In this document: positions 46,320-59,649 of the stretch, piece after piece
Layout: the number at the start of each line of letters is the position of its first letter
Position numbering within the stretch: the stretch's first letter is position 1
From: Hymenopus coronatus
Taxonomy: Eukaryota; Arthropoda; Insecta; Mantodea; Hymenopodidae
Length of the DNA: 64,000 nucleotides
Reading direction: 5' to 3'
Assembly (NCBI GenBank): GCA_030762935.1
Contig: CM060899.1
Span: 11,261,001 to 11,325,000, forward strand
The notes under the pieces: model-generated
Databases searched by the model: none
What the model was told of the DNA's origin: nothing
What the model saw: only the letters and a program-made list of their open reading frames with translations
Translations under genes and position numbers: made by a program

Positions 46320-48004
46320 ATGTTGCTTATGTACCAAATGAATTTTCAAATGTGATAACTCTGTCATATACTTCACACACATGTGGTTTTATAATCTCAA
46401 TGAAACTATGACTTTTTAAATGTGAACACATGCACCTCAAAAACAATTACTTCACGAATTTCACATTCATGTGGTTTTTAATGGTCGTCAATCAATCATG
46501 CCTTTTTAAAGTTGATTAATCTGCAAACCTCCTGTCACATATTTCACAAACCTCCTGTCACATATTTCACAGGGCCGCGCCGTGGCCGAGTGGTTAGACC
46601 ACTAGCCTCTCACCTAGACGGCCGGGGTTCGATCCCAAGCGACCGCATGTGAGATTTGTGGTGGACAAAGCGGCGCTGGGGCGGGTTTTCTCCGGGTACT
46701 CCGGTTTCCCCCGCCATCGCATTCCACCGGTGCTCCATCATCATTCATGTATCATCAGTGTCACCGCCTGTGATGCCATTAGTAGTTAAAGCGGGCGTTA
46801 AACACTACCAAAAAAAAAAAAAAAAAAAAACATATTTCACATGAATCAAATAATGTGTTTTCAAATTTGATAATTGAGTAAAGCTCTTATCACATATTTC
46901 ACACTTGTGTGGTTTTATACCCTTATGAATTAAATTGTGGCTTTTCAAATTTGACAACCGAGAAAACTTCTTGTCACATATTTCACAGTTATACCGTTTT
47001 TTACCCTCATGAATCAAAATATGTGTTTTCAAATTTGACAACTGAGTAAACTTCCTACCACATATTTCACACTTGTGTGGTTTTGTACCCTTATGAATCA
47101 AATTGTGGTCTTTCAGAGTTGACAGCTGAGTAAAGCTATTACTACATGTTTCACATTTGTGGATTTTCTTACCCTCATGAAGGAAATTATGTGTTTTCAA
47201 TTGTAATAATTTAGTAAAGCTTTTATCACATCTTTCACATTTCTATGATTTTATATCTTTATGAACCAAATTATGGATTTTCAAAGTTGACAAACAATTA
47301 AACCTCTTATCACATACTTCACACTTGTGTGGCTTATCTTTATGGACCAAATTATGGCTTTTCAAATTTGACAAACAATAAAATCTCTTATCACAAGTTT
47401 CACATTTGTGCGGTTTTATACCTTCATGAGTCAAATTATGTCTTTTCAGATTTGACAACTGAGTAAACTCCTTATCACATGTTCCACACTTGTGAGGTTT
47501 TACACCCTCATGAATAAGAGTATGAACTTTCAAATTTGACAACTGAGTAAACCTTTTATTACATAGTCTGCAATTGTAAGGTTTTTTACTGTCATGAATA
47601 ACACTATGAACTTTCAAATTTGACAACAAAATAAAACTCTTATCACAAGTTTCACACTTGTGTGGCTTCTTACCTTCATGAATCAAATGATGCCTTTTCA
47701 AATCTTTCAAATCAATAAATCTTTTCTCACAAATGTGACATTTGTGTGGCCTTTCTCCTTGATGAATCAAATTCTTCTGATTTGGGTATAAAGTCCTATT
47801 GAAAATTTCTCCCCCATCAATACATGTACTAGATGGTCCTGAATGAATATCATGCACAGCTGGTATTTCTGAATCATCATTAGCTAGACTTGTACATTCT
47901 AAAAGACCCTTTCCATTACAAAAGCTTGTGTCTATTCCCGATCCTTCAGCAGATGACAATGCTGACTTACTGCCAATACCACCAGAAACAACTGTAAGGC
48001 ACAA
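46320..48004 (-). pseudogene. C2H2 zinc-finger protein gene, SINE-interrupted
   Basis: On the minus strand an ATG at 48004 precedes an acidic/Ser-rich leader (~80 residues). Eleven or more fingers of the form C-x2-C-x12-H-x3-H follow with linkers such as HEGKKPHKCE, a variant of the usual TGEKP. Six fingers lie in 47243-48004. The linker at ~47245 has an in-frame TAG (…DIKS, stop, KCERC). Further fingers occupy 46850-47200. SINE B interrupts the next finger, and degraded fingers (KPHECEI) are traceable to ~46320. Fingers of this kind bind DNA. No KRAB, BTB or ZAD domain is visible; upstream exons may lie outside. The stop could be a sequencing error, so a functional short version is not excluded. 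Confidence 0.82.
46572..46829 (+). mobile_element. SINE family B, intact, in the zinc-finger gene
   Basis: The tRNA-like head has box A (GTGGCCGAGTGGTTAGACC) and box B (GGGGTTCGATCCC), then a ~170-base tail and 20 A. It is flanked by ACATATTTCACA on both sides (46560-46571 and 46830-46841). This is the best-preserved B copy. It lies antisense to the gene, and its poly(A) would be read as poly(T)/Phe codons in the gene. Confidence 0.93.
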
Positions 48005-50877
48005 TCTGAAATGTCAGAGGATTTAGAATAACTAAGTGTAAAAATCAAAGAAGGAATAGAAATTGAGCATAACAGAAAATCCTTGATAACAATAGGTACA
48101 TGATTAGAAATATTTGACATTTCATCATTTGTATTATTGATTTTTCATATAAAGCAATCATGTTCATTACAACTGCATAACCTTGTTAATCAAAATTACT
48201 ATTGGAAACTTGTAAAATGTTTTAAATTAAAAATATTTTAAGCTAATATGAATCTGATGTACGTGACAATACTAGCAACTGTGTTAAACGCAATTACACA
48301 AAAGTTTATCAAATCTTTGAATTGTTTAAACAGCAATTGTTCAAAGCAGTTTTATAGTTTTACAAGTAGTTTCTGTATTGTTTACATTTGGCAAGAAAAT
48401 AAAGGCACAATGTAGCTGTTATGAAGAAGGCAGTATACATTTAGTCACAAGTCACAATAGATGAAATGCAATTCAGGAGAAAATTCTATTTTTTCCCATA
48501 TTTCATTGGTTTGTTGCTAGTTAGGTTCTGTGGGGCTCTGCTCTGCAATCTATAATCTTTGGCGCTATGATAATTGTGATGCTGGCTATTCCATTTTGAT
48601 TTTGATAGATGCCTGGGCTAGATTTGCAGAAAGTGTGATAGAAAATTTAAACTCAGGTATATGATGAGAATCTTAATTTATCTCAAGTCATATTATTTAA
48701 GATGAATTATATGACTCATCTTTTATGCAAACCTTCACATAAATCATAAAAGGCCACAACTATTTCACATTTAATATAATGTTCAATAACAGCTCTTAGT
48801 CTACCATGGATACATCTCTTCTTCTGAATGTTACCTAAGTGGCGGAATGGGAATGCCATATAATTGGTTGAGTAACTAAACAGTCAGTTAACAATTTTTC
48901 CCTTTATATAGACATGTTCATTTTTGTTGCAAAGTAAAAATAACTTATTCCCACACTTTCTAAAATGTATTTTTTAAAAAAGTTCTATAACAGAATTATT
49001 ATGAATTGAAGAAATATTCTGCCTTAAACTTATAATGAATTTTGTAATGTAACTCTGTAATGGGTTTGAAGTTAAGCTTATGTCACATATATATTAATGC
49101 ATGAAGGTTATTTTTCAGAGTTATCTTTGATTTAATAATCAAATACAAATATAAAACATAAATACACAAATATAATATAAACGTAGAATAAAAAAGTAAT
49201 AACATGTGTCATTAAAGTTATAATTATAACCATTAAATTAAATAATTTTAAGTAATACATGAACAGACATTTTGCAAACAATTTGTTTATTTTTAAGAAA
49301 CATCAAAACATGGATTTCAAGAGAAATCATTTTTCTAATTTTGGGGTGCAATAAAATACATTTCCTACTTGCCATTCATATGCTTTTGGGCTTAAATGTA
49401 CGCACATTTTGTGGTTTAATGATTTATACAGTTTTTTCTAGAGTAGAAACTAACACTCATTTTTGAGAAGATAAAGGAGAAAAATATACAGTAAAATCAT
49501 GTCTGACATTCAATATTATATGACAATGTTTATGATAGACAAGACTTTTATTTTATGTCACTTTGATGGTGCAGTAAATTAGCATGCTATAGTATTCCAC
49601 AATTACGAGCTGTATATGTCACTCTTGCACATGCACTAGTATTGGACTGGTACCTATATTACTCTACTACCTACGACTCAGTGTTAAGAAAACCTTTATA
49701 GATTAGGTTCTGTAGTTTGGTATTCCTTGAGACTATAGACAGCAAAACGAAAAATGTGGGTGTTTCCATGCATGATAAATACAAGCAAATTTTTATGGAA
49801 CAACAGGCTCAGATGAATCCTATTGACATGCAGAATGTTTCCGTCGTGGCAGTATCTTGTGGCAAGAATATGCCAATGAGCAGGCAGGCATTAATGATCT
49901 TTTGTTTTCTTAAACATTGCAAATTTATATGCATATTGTAATCACTAATCAACATTCTGTTCTACCCTTTCTAATCAGCAAATAAAGTATGTCACTACAA
50001 CACATGCTTTATTCTAACATGGACCTACATTTCCAAATCTTTGCATAACATGGCACTTTCCATTTCCAATCCCTTTCTGGTCCAGTTTGGTTCGCGTAAT
50101 CCAAACTGTTCTGTGTATGCAAATACATGATAGCTGGAAAGAAGGGGAGTTCTATAGAAATATTTGTGCTGTAACTATGAACAAAGCTGGGCTAAAATAT
50201 GAAGTTGATATTCAGGGAGTAGACTTTTTGAGTCAATTGATTCTCAGACACAACATATTGTGTTTTCCAAGATTGCACTTTTTGGGCCAGGAGACATTAA
50301 AACACATATTTTTGTTGAAACCTAAATACTTCTCTCTAAAGTGAGTAAAGGTTCAGAAATTAAATCAATGTCACCACCATCATTCATAATTGTGTACCAA
50401 CCAACACTTTCATTAGGCAATTGTAGATAATGTTTCAATAGCTGTATCATTTTACAGAATTAGTGATTAATTTCAATAGTAACATAAAGCACAGTTCAAG
50501 ATGAAATGAGTGACAAGTACAAATCAAGCTAGAAAGCAAGTGTGAATAACCTTTGCCTTACTCTGGCTAGCAGTAAAGGACAAGTTAATGTCTAGAAGAT
50601 ACAGTAACATGGTTGACTGCACACATCCAAGGATTTGGGTTAATGTTGGGTTGTGAAACTGCCACATTGTGCTCCGTGCCTTATTGAGTGAGAGTGTCCA
50701 CAAACTACAATAATATTATTATTGCAGCCTCTAAAACTAACACAGATATGGCACCACTAGGCCAGTTAGATGGTAGCATCCTAAAATTTAAATCCAGATT
50801 AGCTTGTATGCATATTTACAGCTTGTTTGGTTTTCAAATGACAGTATTTTAAACAAGACGTTAGAGTTTTCACAAAA
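48005..50877. other. Long intergenic stretch, no gene recognised
   Basis: AT-rich throughout. Short frames at 49717-49941 and 50087-50344 have no recognisable family features. It could contain upstream exons or the promoter of the zinc-finger gene, but I see no convincing signal. Confidence 0.5.
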
Positions 50878-51885
50878 ATGGAGGATTTGGAAAAATGAGC
50901 AGTGATTAAATACTTCCATTTGAAAGGCTTAACGCCTAAAGAAATCAAGGAGGAAATGCACAGCACATTGAAGACTCTGGCCTTTCATATTCAATGATTA
51001 AAAGGTGGGTTGCCTCTTTAACATGGGATGTACGAGCACTAGTGATAAGCCTTGCTCAGGATGCCTTTTAGAAGTGATAACTGCTGAGATCATTGAAAAA
51101 ATGCATCTTTTAGTATTGGAAGACTGCATTTTAAAGTTGTTTGAGATAGCACAGGCTGTAAGCGTATCAAAAGATGGTGCAGGTAATATATTATAAGTAA
51201 TGTTTTGGGCCTTCACAAGGTCTGTGCAACATGGGTACCATGTTTATTGACACCTGATCATAAGTTGCAAAGATAAATTGTTTCTATTAAGAATGTGAAG
51301 CTCTATTGTAAAATCCCAGTGAATTTTTGAGATGGTGTATTACTGTGGATGAAACTTGGATGCATCCCTACACTCCAGAAAGTAAATCACAGTCAAAACA
51401 GTGGTTTGCGCCAGGCGAACCAACTCCAAAAATGGCAAAATCAATTTTGTCAGCTAACAAAGTTATGACGAGTGTTTTCTGGGATGCATGGGAATTATTT
51501 TTATTGATTACTTGGAAAAGGGTAAAAGTTTCCTAGTGACTACTATGCAAGCTTACTGCAACATTTGAGTAATGAGGTTTAAAGTAAACTCCTCATTTGG
51601 CAAAAAAAATCTTGTTTCATCACGACAATGCTTCTGTCCATCGTTCAGTCATTGCAATGGGAAAAGTGTGGAAATAAAAGTTTGAGTTGCTTGATCATCA
51701 ACCCTAATTGCCAGATCTAGCACCCAGTGACTACCATCAATTTCATAGCAACAAGGAGGCCATTGATGCGATAAACAGCTATTTTGAGGACCTTGATAAA
51801 TCACACTACAGAGTTGGTTTAATTAAATTAGAACACTGATATAACAAATGCATTAACCTTTCTGGAGATTTTGTTGAGAAATAAA
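50878..51885 (+). pseudogene. Decayed mariner transposase
   Basis: The start near 50878 (MEDLEK, then KYFHLKGLTPKEIKEEM) resembles the N-terminal region of mariners of the SETMAR type. VDETWMHPYTPESKSQSKQW lies at 51345-51405 (first catalytic Asp, with Val for the usual Gly), HHDNASVHRS near 51620 (second), LPDLAPSDYHQF near 51715 (third). Stops and frame changes are frequent. The end is near TTGTTGAGAAATAA (51885). Confidence 0.85.
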
Positions 51886-52539
51886 GCAAAAAAGAATTTT
51901 TTTAAATGCTTTCATTGAGAGGCCCAGGACTTATCAGCCGATCCTAGTAGCTCAACAATGCAGAGAGGTTGCAGCAACATATGGTTGTTGTCGTCAGCTG
52001 ATGTATTTATATTTAAGGAGTTATTGCATGCTTGTAGTGTTAAATTTATTAGTACAACTTCCATTATGTTCAAGGTTAATGCAGAAGATAAATTTGTGGG
52101 TAACACAGATTTTCAAAATTTTTTTATAGTTCTCCAGACACGGCAGGAACTGGTGTTTCTGTTTAATCTACTACAAAATAATTTCTAACCTATTCTCTTT
52201 GAGAGTTTTCTTTTCTGATATTGCATTTTTTTTAACTTAATGAAATTTGCAGCTGTGAAATTATTTCTTTATGTTTTAAGGGCTTGCTTTCTCTTTTGTA
52301 AAGCAAGATTGCAATGTGTGTCCCAGTAAGGTGGGATAATTTTACTCTTCCTTTTACGGGCTTATTTTCCAAAATGGAGAATTGTGTAGCTTGTTCAATA
52401 ATGGATATCAATTTATCATAGTTTATTTGTGATTTTTCTTGAACAGAACCATTGTCTAAATATTCCTGTATTAAAGAATGGTAAGCTGATAGTCTGGAAA
52501 TATGGTTTGAAGTCTGCATTGATTGAAGCTATAATTAAC

Positions 52540-53274
52540 AACTAGCAGAAGATGGTCCAAGCCTAATGATTCACTCAGTTGAGCCACTGAGAGAGAGTAG
52601 CTGAGGTAAAAGTTAGATCAGAAACAGATACTTTTGATTGCAGTTTAGTAATTATAATTACACTTCCATCATTTAGAAGAACCCAATTTGCTTCATTCAT
52701 TATTTCCATAATCAGTTTCCCCATTGTATCGATTGTATTGCATCCCCACAGTTGACCATGCCCATTGAAATCACCTATTATAGATAAGAGGGTGAGAAAA
52801 TTGACTTGTTAATTTCAATATTTGTTTTTTTGAAATTGTAATTTTAGGTGCCTTAAATAAAATAACTAGTGTTGTTAGGATTAAATTGATATTTAGATAA
52901 ATAGCACAAGCTTCCATTGGAATAGGTTATAAAATGAGTCAAATTTACACTGCTTCACTAAATAATAAATTACCTGGACATGTTTCACAGGCATGTTGCC
53001 TTACATCAACAGATTTGGACTCAGAAATGTCAAGCTGAACCGTATTATATTCTATATTTTTCCTAATAAGGAATGCAATACCTCCATACCCAGCTACACA
53101 GTCACATCTTACAGTATAATTGCTAAGAGAAAACGGCTGAGAGGGTTTAAGCCAGGTTTCATAAATCACTGCTATGCTTATTTCTGCATTGTTAAGTTTA
53201 ATAATTAGGCTATCTTTATTTGCTCTCAATGATATAGAGTTCCACTGCAATATATCCCTAGCTGACAAGGCCAT
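52540..53274 (-). pseudogene. LINE ORF2 endonuclease domain
   Basis: ATG at 53274 opens MALSARDILQWNSISL, with the QWN motif of AP-type endonucleases. YETWLKPSQPF near 53155 holds the catalytic Glu, GYGGIAFLIRKNI follows near 53090, and GDFNGHGQLWG near 52770 and SVSDLTF near 52600 fit the later motifs, in shifting frames. Confidence 0.78.
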
Positions 53275-56200
53275 TAGTTAAAGCATAAGGCATAATAGCA
53301 GCAATACAGTCACTGAGGTTTCTTGAGTTCACAGGAAATATTTCTGTTAATAATTGCAACAACTGAACAATTTTGTCTGGTGATGCTGAATTACAGTAGA
53401 CAACAGCCAAAATGTTACAGAAACAAAATAAGCTATTTATGACTAATTTTGTACCATTATTGACAAATATGACAATAAAAAATGGCAGCAGTGGTCTGGT
53501 TTTATTGTTATGTATATGTCTGGGATTACTCTTCTCAGAAGAAGCATCACCAGTCTCTCTGTTCAAGGTTACAGCAAACTGCTTACACAGGGGAGGTAAA
53601 GATTGATTTATGACTCTAAGGGCTGGTGTTTGCTTGTAAAAGACTTCTGATTTAGTCAGATGCAAGATATTGCTATACCCTCGCCGCTGAATCCTTGCAC
53701 TTGATAGTTCAGGTGGTTTTGCGTAAGGTTGGCTATGCTGCTTTTGCAGCATTGTCAGAGTAATTAGTAAATAACAACAGCTGATTACAAATGTCTCTAT
53801 CGTGTATAAAGACAAATATAAACAGTGTACATAATAAATGAATGCCGATGAATAATGAAACTAATTTGTTGTTATTATTTATGTTAATTGAAAATAACAG
53901 TGACACTATAATGTATGTAGCATATGTATGTAGGTATTTATGACAATATAGAACAGGTTAATGCAAAATAGCTTGTTACAATGAGAGAAAAGTATAACAA
54001 AATGATTTTCACCAGTTTAGAATTTTAATGTCTCAATTCCATCCAAGTCTCCATCGTCATCATTCTGGAAAGGATCATCACCACTGTCATATCAACATCG
54101 TTGTTGTCACAAGACATAGTGGTTCACATTCACTCATGATTCCGTCTATTTCCTTTGCTTTTCATATTGTTTTGTGAACATTCACTTTCTTCTTCCATGT
54201 AGCCATATCCACTCTCGCCACAACTTCCTGCAGAAGTCTATCCACCTCTATAGTTGTGAAAGTCTTGTTATGCTCCCTCACGTACAAACACCAAAACACT
54301 ATCAACAAATATAAATAACAACGAATAATACGTAGCTTGTACAGAACAGCTCAACACACATGTTAGTAGTTCACAAACTGAGTACGTGGTTGCAAATAGC
54401 CAGATATTGCAACGGTGCGGCAGCTAGATGCATTTCCATTGTTTGACTGACTGACCAGAATGCTTCTTTGTGATTGGCTTAGAGAAAAAGCTTTTTATCT
54501 GTTTTCTATGGATGTACTAACTTAAGTCATAACTGTCAACTGCAAGGATTCAGCGGTGGGGGTATAATGGAGACCAGTTTTTGTCTTTATTGTGAAGTAA
54601 ATTCATAAAATTGTTGTGGTGCTGTGCATATCCACATCACATCTGTTTTGTTAGAAGACTCATTTTTAATTCTGTATAGTGATAAATCTGTGATGTGAGA
54701 GAAATTAATATACCATGTAAGTGTAGAGATAGTGCTAATACCTTTTGTTATATTTGTGGGGAAGTGACTTTTGCAATCCAAAAGCGAAATATAGCTCCAT
54801 TAATAAAGAAAACATACCATCTTTATTTTGGATGCAAATTAGGGGACCAAAATAAAAGCTGGGCCCCCCATATTTGTTGCAATGGCTGTTCTGTAAATCT
54901 CGGTGAATGGCTAAAAGGAAAAAGGTGATCAATGGCCTTTGCTATGCCCATGAACAAACCGACCATGTAAGTGATTGTCATTTCTGTATGGTACCACCTG
55001 TGAAGTTTATTTCAAAGAAGAAAAGGTTGACTGTGAATTATCCAAATATACCTTCAGCTATTTTCCAGTGCCACACTCCAATGAAATCCCTATTCCACTT
55101 CCACCTGCATCCTATACCATTGATTCTGATGACGAACCTAAATCCAGCACTTCTGAAGATATACCTGGAGCTTCAACATCCTATGATCCTGATTTCAACA
55201 TTCAAACTCTGCCTCACTTATACAGAATGACTCAATATGAGTTAAATGATGTCTGAGATTTGGAACTTTCATAGACTAAAGAGATGCTGCTAGCATCTCG
55301 ACTAAGACAGTTTAACTATGTCTCAGAAAATGTGAAGGTGTCTGCTTTTAGAACATGGCAGAGGCCTCTGAAACAATTTTTCGAAATAAATAATAACATT
55401 ATATTTTGTAATGTAAGCCATTAACATCCAACACGTACCAGAACAATGGAGGGTATTTTGAGATGCTTCCATGCTGAGCCTTAAAGCTGTATTACTGCAC
55501 AATGCAAACACTTTGTCTTCAGTTCCAATTGGCTACACAGTCCATATGAAAGAGACATATGAAAATATGAGAGACATTTTAAATTACATAAATTATGACA
55601 GATTTAAGTGGCAAATATGTTTGTCATTTAAAAATGGTTGCGATTCTTCTATGCTTAAAAGGATTTACAAAATATTATTGTTTCCTAAGTGAATGGGACA
55701 GCTGGGCTAAGACTTTGCACTACAAAAGGAAAGACTGGCCTCTCCAGCAAACTTTGGAACCAGGAACAATGAACATAAAGCAGCAGCCATTGATTGAATC
55801 TACAAAAATCTTTGCTCCCTCCATTAAGCATCAAACTAGGACTGATTAAAAATGTTATAAATGCACTGGATCGTGATGGAACAAGGTTCAGATATTTACA
55901 TTCAAAATTTCCAAGGATAAGTACAGCTAAAATTAATTAAGGAATTTTCATAGGACCAAGTACGAGAATTCCTTTCTGATCAACATTTCCATGGGCTTCT
56001 GATAAGAAAGGAAATTGCTGCTTGGGAATCTTTCAGAGAGGTTGTCTCAAATTTCCTAGGGAACCGTCATGCATCAAACTATAGAGAAATAACGGATAAC
56101 ATGTTGCTTCTTATCATCAAATGGGGTGCAATATGTCATTGAAGATACACTTTCTCCACTCTCATTTGGACTTTTCCCTGAAAATTGTGGTGCAGTTTCT

Positions 56201-57855
56201 GATGAATATGGAGTGATTTCACAAGACAATTTCATCATTTGAAAGACGTTACCAGGGTAAATGGAGTACATCCATGTTAGCAGATTATTACTGGATGGTT
56301 GTGAGGTCCAGTATAGCGGACAAGCTAAAAGGAGACGTATTTAAATGAGGTAAGCCTAGCCAAATATGAATATATAGTTATGTTTTCTATTGCTTTCTTT
56401 CTCAAAGTATAATTTGTGTAATTCTAAGAAAATTAGACCACATCTGACATTTTATTATCATATTTATATTTAGCATGAAAAAATACACTGAATTCCAGTG
56501 TTTCCATTTCTGTAACAGAAAAAAAAGTAAAACTCTGTTGTCCAGTGCTATCTACGTGCACCTCATGAGAGATGTTGAAGCCAAGTGAAATTTTTCCAGA
56601 AGTGATTTGGCTTCATTCTGAGATAAAGTGTGGGTACCAAAATTCTGAGTTGTAGTGGATGGCTGAACATTTAGAGGGATTTAGATTAGCCAACCTTGTA
56701 AGATTTACTTTTGGAGATAGTTTACTGGTCTTAGTGATTCTTCCTAAGTGAGGCATTTGTTGATGTCTACCAGCAGCATTAGGTGAGGAATGGATATTCC
56801 AAAGTATTATTATAGTAGGCCAGGTTTCTTTTAATCGTAGTTGTTTTTGAAATTCAGGGCAAATTTTGTCCATAGGTTTATGGTGGTCATGATATTGTGT
56901 ACAAATAAAAGATTCTTGTTTGTACACTCAAGGGTTTCTTGATTCTGAGCACATTTAAATCTAGCATGACCTCTGCATTGTCTAAAAGTGACCATATCTG
57001 AAGCAGTTATAACAAATGAACACAGGTGTAACATAGGGATCTACTTTGAATTCTGTACTTAAAATGCGAACTTGTGGCAGAGATTGACCAGCAAATGTTA
57101 CAAGAATTAGTGCAATGGTAGTATTCCACTTGGTCCCCTACTTTTGTTTCTCTCTTTATTCTGTTAACCCCAATTACTTTAATTTTAGGATGATTTTTTT
57201 TCATTATTTCTTCTGTGATAGAGCATTCTACATTTTTAATTATACTTTCTTTGACAGCACAATGCCGTGGTATGTACAACGTAATCCCTGGTGTATATAA
57301 ATGGAATCATTTTTATTTCCTGATTTAGCAGATTTCATTGATATTACACATCTATTTGCTCCTTTGCTTTTTATATAAAATATTTCAGGCTGCTATCTGG
57401 TAACAATGACCTGATTCACTTACCTATGCTCACTGGATGCAATCTACCTAATTTCTTGTCATTTTGGTTTTCTGCATAAACAAAAAATGGACCAAAGTCA
57501 TCTCATTGTATAAATGATTTATATCTTTTACATTTTGCTCAATATGTGTGTTCTCTTTAGTGGAAATAACATTCTCTGCCACAACAGGCTCTCCTAACCT
57601 TAAAGAATTGACTTAATTAACAGAACTACTGCAACTGCATACAGTTGCTATTTCGAATCCCATGCCCTTATCTTGTAGCTGATCTTCAAGAGAAGCATCC
57701 AATTTAATAATCTCTCGCACTTTAGAGCTGAGGGTTTGATTGTTCTTCATAGCTTTCAACTTCTTCTTAAGCTTTTTCCGTAATGCAGCATTGTTACCAT
57801 GTCCTCCATATTCATCTTGCTGCATATAATTTGGATGGGATTTAAATCCCTCCAA
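53258..57855 (-). pseudogene. LINE ORF1 (gag-like), in two separated parts
   Basis: The N-terminal part (57855-57613) has a Lys-rich coiled-coil-like stretch (LRKKLKKKLKAMKNNQ). HPKIKVIGVNRIKRETKVGD lies near 57190-57130, as in LINE ORF1 RNA-binding domains. A knuckle-like stretch near 56990-56900 has FRQCRGHARFKCAQNQ. The C-terminal part (53815-53258) ends SRNLSDCIAAIMPYALTNG, overlapping ORF2. About 2.8 kb of insert separates the parts. Confidence 0.72.
54695..56340 (+). pseudogene. Transposon-associated arthropod ORF (CxxC-rich start), decayed
   Basis: The start near 54695 has NTFCYICGEVTF and WAPHICCNGC, a zinc-binding-like pattern. HVSDCHFCMVPP and NYPNIPSAIF (55000-55060) follow, then an acidic/Ser region, and later NMSLKIHFLHSHLDFFPENC near 56130. 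I recognise this order from uncharacterised repeat-borne proteins common in arthropods but cannot name the family or its reaction. Frame changes and stops (TGA at about 55255) break it. It lies in the opposite direction to the LINE ORF1 it separates. Confidence 0.65.
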
Positions 57856-57860
57856 ACAGC

Positions 57861-58059
57861 TTGTCTTATGATGTAATTAATATACACTATATATAGACAT
57901 ACATTTTATAATATAAATAAACACCTGGATGCTATGAAAGTTTAACACAAATTATATAAACTCTCACATTTTCTTCCTAAATACGAGCCGATATCACAGA
58001 GAAACACTCAAATCAAGGTTTTCTCTAATCCTCTTATTTCATCGTTGGTACTCCTAAAA
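57861..58059. other. Intergenic, nothing recognised
   Basis: AT-rich spacer between the LINE relic and a Penelope fragment. Confidence 0.4.
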
Positions 58060-58200
58060 TGTGCTGCAACTGCTGACTTGTCTGTTTTTTTATTTTTTAC
58101 ATCTGTTCTTTGATGCTGATGCTGATATTTCTTTTGGATTTTCCAATGTATATTTTATTGCAGTTGATCTGATAGACATGTATTTGAGAAAAAGTATTTT
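58060..58200 (-). pseudogene. Penelope-like GIY-YIG fragment
   Basis: HVYQINCNKIYIGKSKRNIS on the minus strand matches the GIY-YIG stretch of the 42.3-kb element (YQFSCNDCEKIYIGQTKRNI). Nothing of the reverse transcriptase is attached. Confidence 0.72.
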
Positions 58201-58499
58201 TGAAAAAGAACTTACACCGGGTCATAAATTTTGAAATACCACCATCAGACATACTCAACAAGTATGTAAGCTCATCTAAAATCCATAGATATGGAGAAGA
58301 AACACTATCCATGCCAGTCGAGAAACTACAGCTAAAGATAAAAATAATTCCTTTGAAATATGTCCGGTTTAAAAAAACATATGAAACAGTGTCTCCACCT
58401 CAACTCATAAATTTAATTCAATGGTGGTTCACAGTCTCTAAGCTTCTACAATATCACTTTTTAATATTTTTAATTTTCCTATGTACATGTGCACTAACT

Positions 58500-58640
58500 A
58501 GAAACAACCTTGAGGGCAGGATATCCTTGGTTCATCCCGGTTATGGTATTGAACTTTTCAGTCTGACCCTACCTTTCCAACTCCTGTCCAACACATGCCT
58601 CATGTGGAAGAAGCAATTATTTCACATCCCTAAAAAAATT
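58500..58640 (+). mobile_element. SINE family C, partial
   Basis: Contains GGATATCCTTGGTTCATCCC (degenerate box B), TTCAGTCTGACCCTACCTTT and CCAACTCCTGTCCAACACAT in the order of the 12.8-kb copy; box A is missing. Confidence 0.65.
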
Positions 58641-58717
58641 TAATATTTGTGTTTTTTTAACAAATAAATTTAATTTACAGATTTATTCATGTTTCTTGTA
58701 TTCCTGTTCATTTAAAG

Positions 58718-58912
58718 TGTTAGGAAGTGATTACCAAACAAAGGTATTTGTTGAAGAAGGAAATATTTATTTAATAGCATTTTACATTAGGAAATGATTA
58801 CTAAACAGTGACATTACTGAAGGAAATATTTATTTAGTAGTATTTTACATTACGAAGTGATTTATATATAAAGGAATTCATTGAAGAAGGAAGTATTTAT
58901 TTATTAGTATTT
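58718..58912. repeat. ~65-bp tandem repeat, three units
   Basis: TTAGGAAGTGATTACCAAAC, TTAGGAAATGATTACTAAAC and TTACGAAGTGATTTATATAT start successive units, each followed by GAAGGAAATATTTATTTA or a close variant and ending near TTTTACA. Confidence 0.8.
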
Positions 58913-59649
58913 TTGACACTTTTTAATCTTAAACTACCTTGAATGATAAATTTGAAGCATTAACAATTATATTGCTCTTAAAAATCAATGTTTCCAGCTT
59001 TTATTTTGTTGACAATAAATACAGTAAGAACACAAAGTAACAAATTTCTGATTTCAAATCATCAAAATGTTAAAGCAACAAAACTGTTTTATTGCATCCT
59101 TAGTTGTAGTTATAATTCTATGAGGGTTGAGGCATAGGGCCTCATATTGTGATGAACTGTATTGGAGCACAAAATGACATTTAATGTGGGGAAGAGAGAC
59201 AGTCCTAAGGTATGTTGCCAACATCAGATGATGCTGAAATGGCCTGTAGGAGCACAGTGAGCAATGTGAAATCATTTGTTCCAACAACCACTGCGCTAGA
59301 TGCATGTAACTCGTGTTGGACAATGCTGAAACATCAAATCAATGATTCTCTGTGAGATAACTGCCAGTGAATATCACAGAAAATTGGTGGAAGCTGTTAA
59401 GTATAGTACCCTGCCATACTGAACAGTTGTGAGGTAAGTAAAGCAGAGTATGTAGGACAGTACTACATTGCTGGGAATGGGAACAATTGGAGAACGTACC
59501 ATCCAGATTTGTCTCCATTTGAGGTTGAAACCTCATAGGCAAAGCAAAAGAACTATTATGTGGCAGTCAACATCTAAGCGAATTGGAAACGCTGTGCAGC
59601 TACAGATGACCAAATTTCCACAAGAAAACAAAACAGTGATGCCAATCGT
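58913..59649. other. Intergenic, nothing certain
   Basis: No feature I can support. The stretch 59054-59323 resembles decayed coding sequence, but I could not tie it to a family. Confidence 0.4.

Larger units (their letters stand above)
52210..57860 (-). mobile_element. Old LINE (jockey/I-type) relic split by another insertion
   Basis: Minus-strand order: ORF1 N-terminal part (57860-56600), an unrelated insert (about 56600-53820), ORF1 C-terminal part (53815-53258), ORF2 start (53274) with endonuclease to ~52540, and an ORF2 linker at 52519-52232. ORF1 and ORF2 overlap by 17 bases. The reverse transcriptase is missing. The CxxC-type plus-strand ORF lies within the insert. Confidence 0.72.

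Noticed and set aside
59054..59323. 89-codon minus-strand frame as a Tc1-type relic
   Set aside because: No catalytic motif or terminal repeat could be found.
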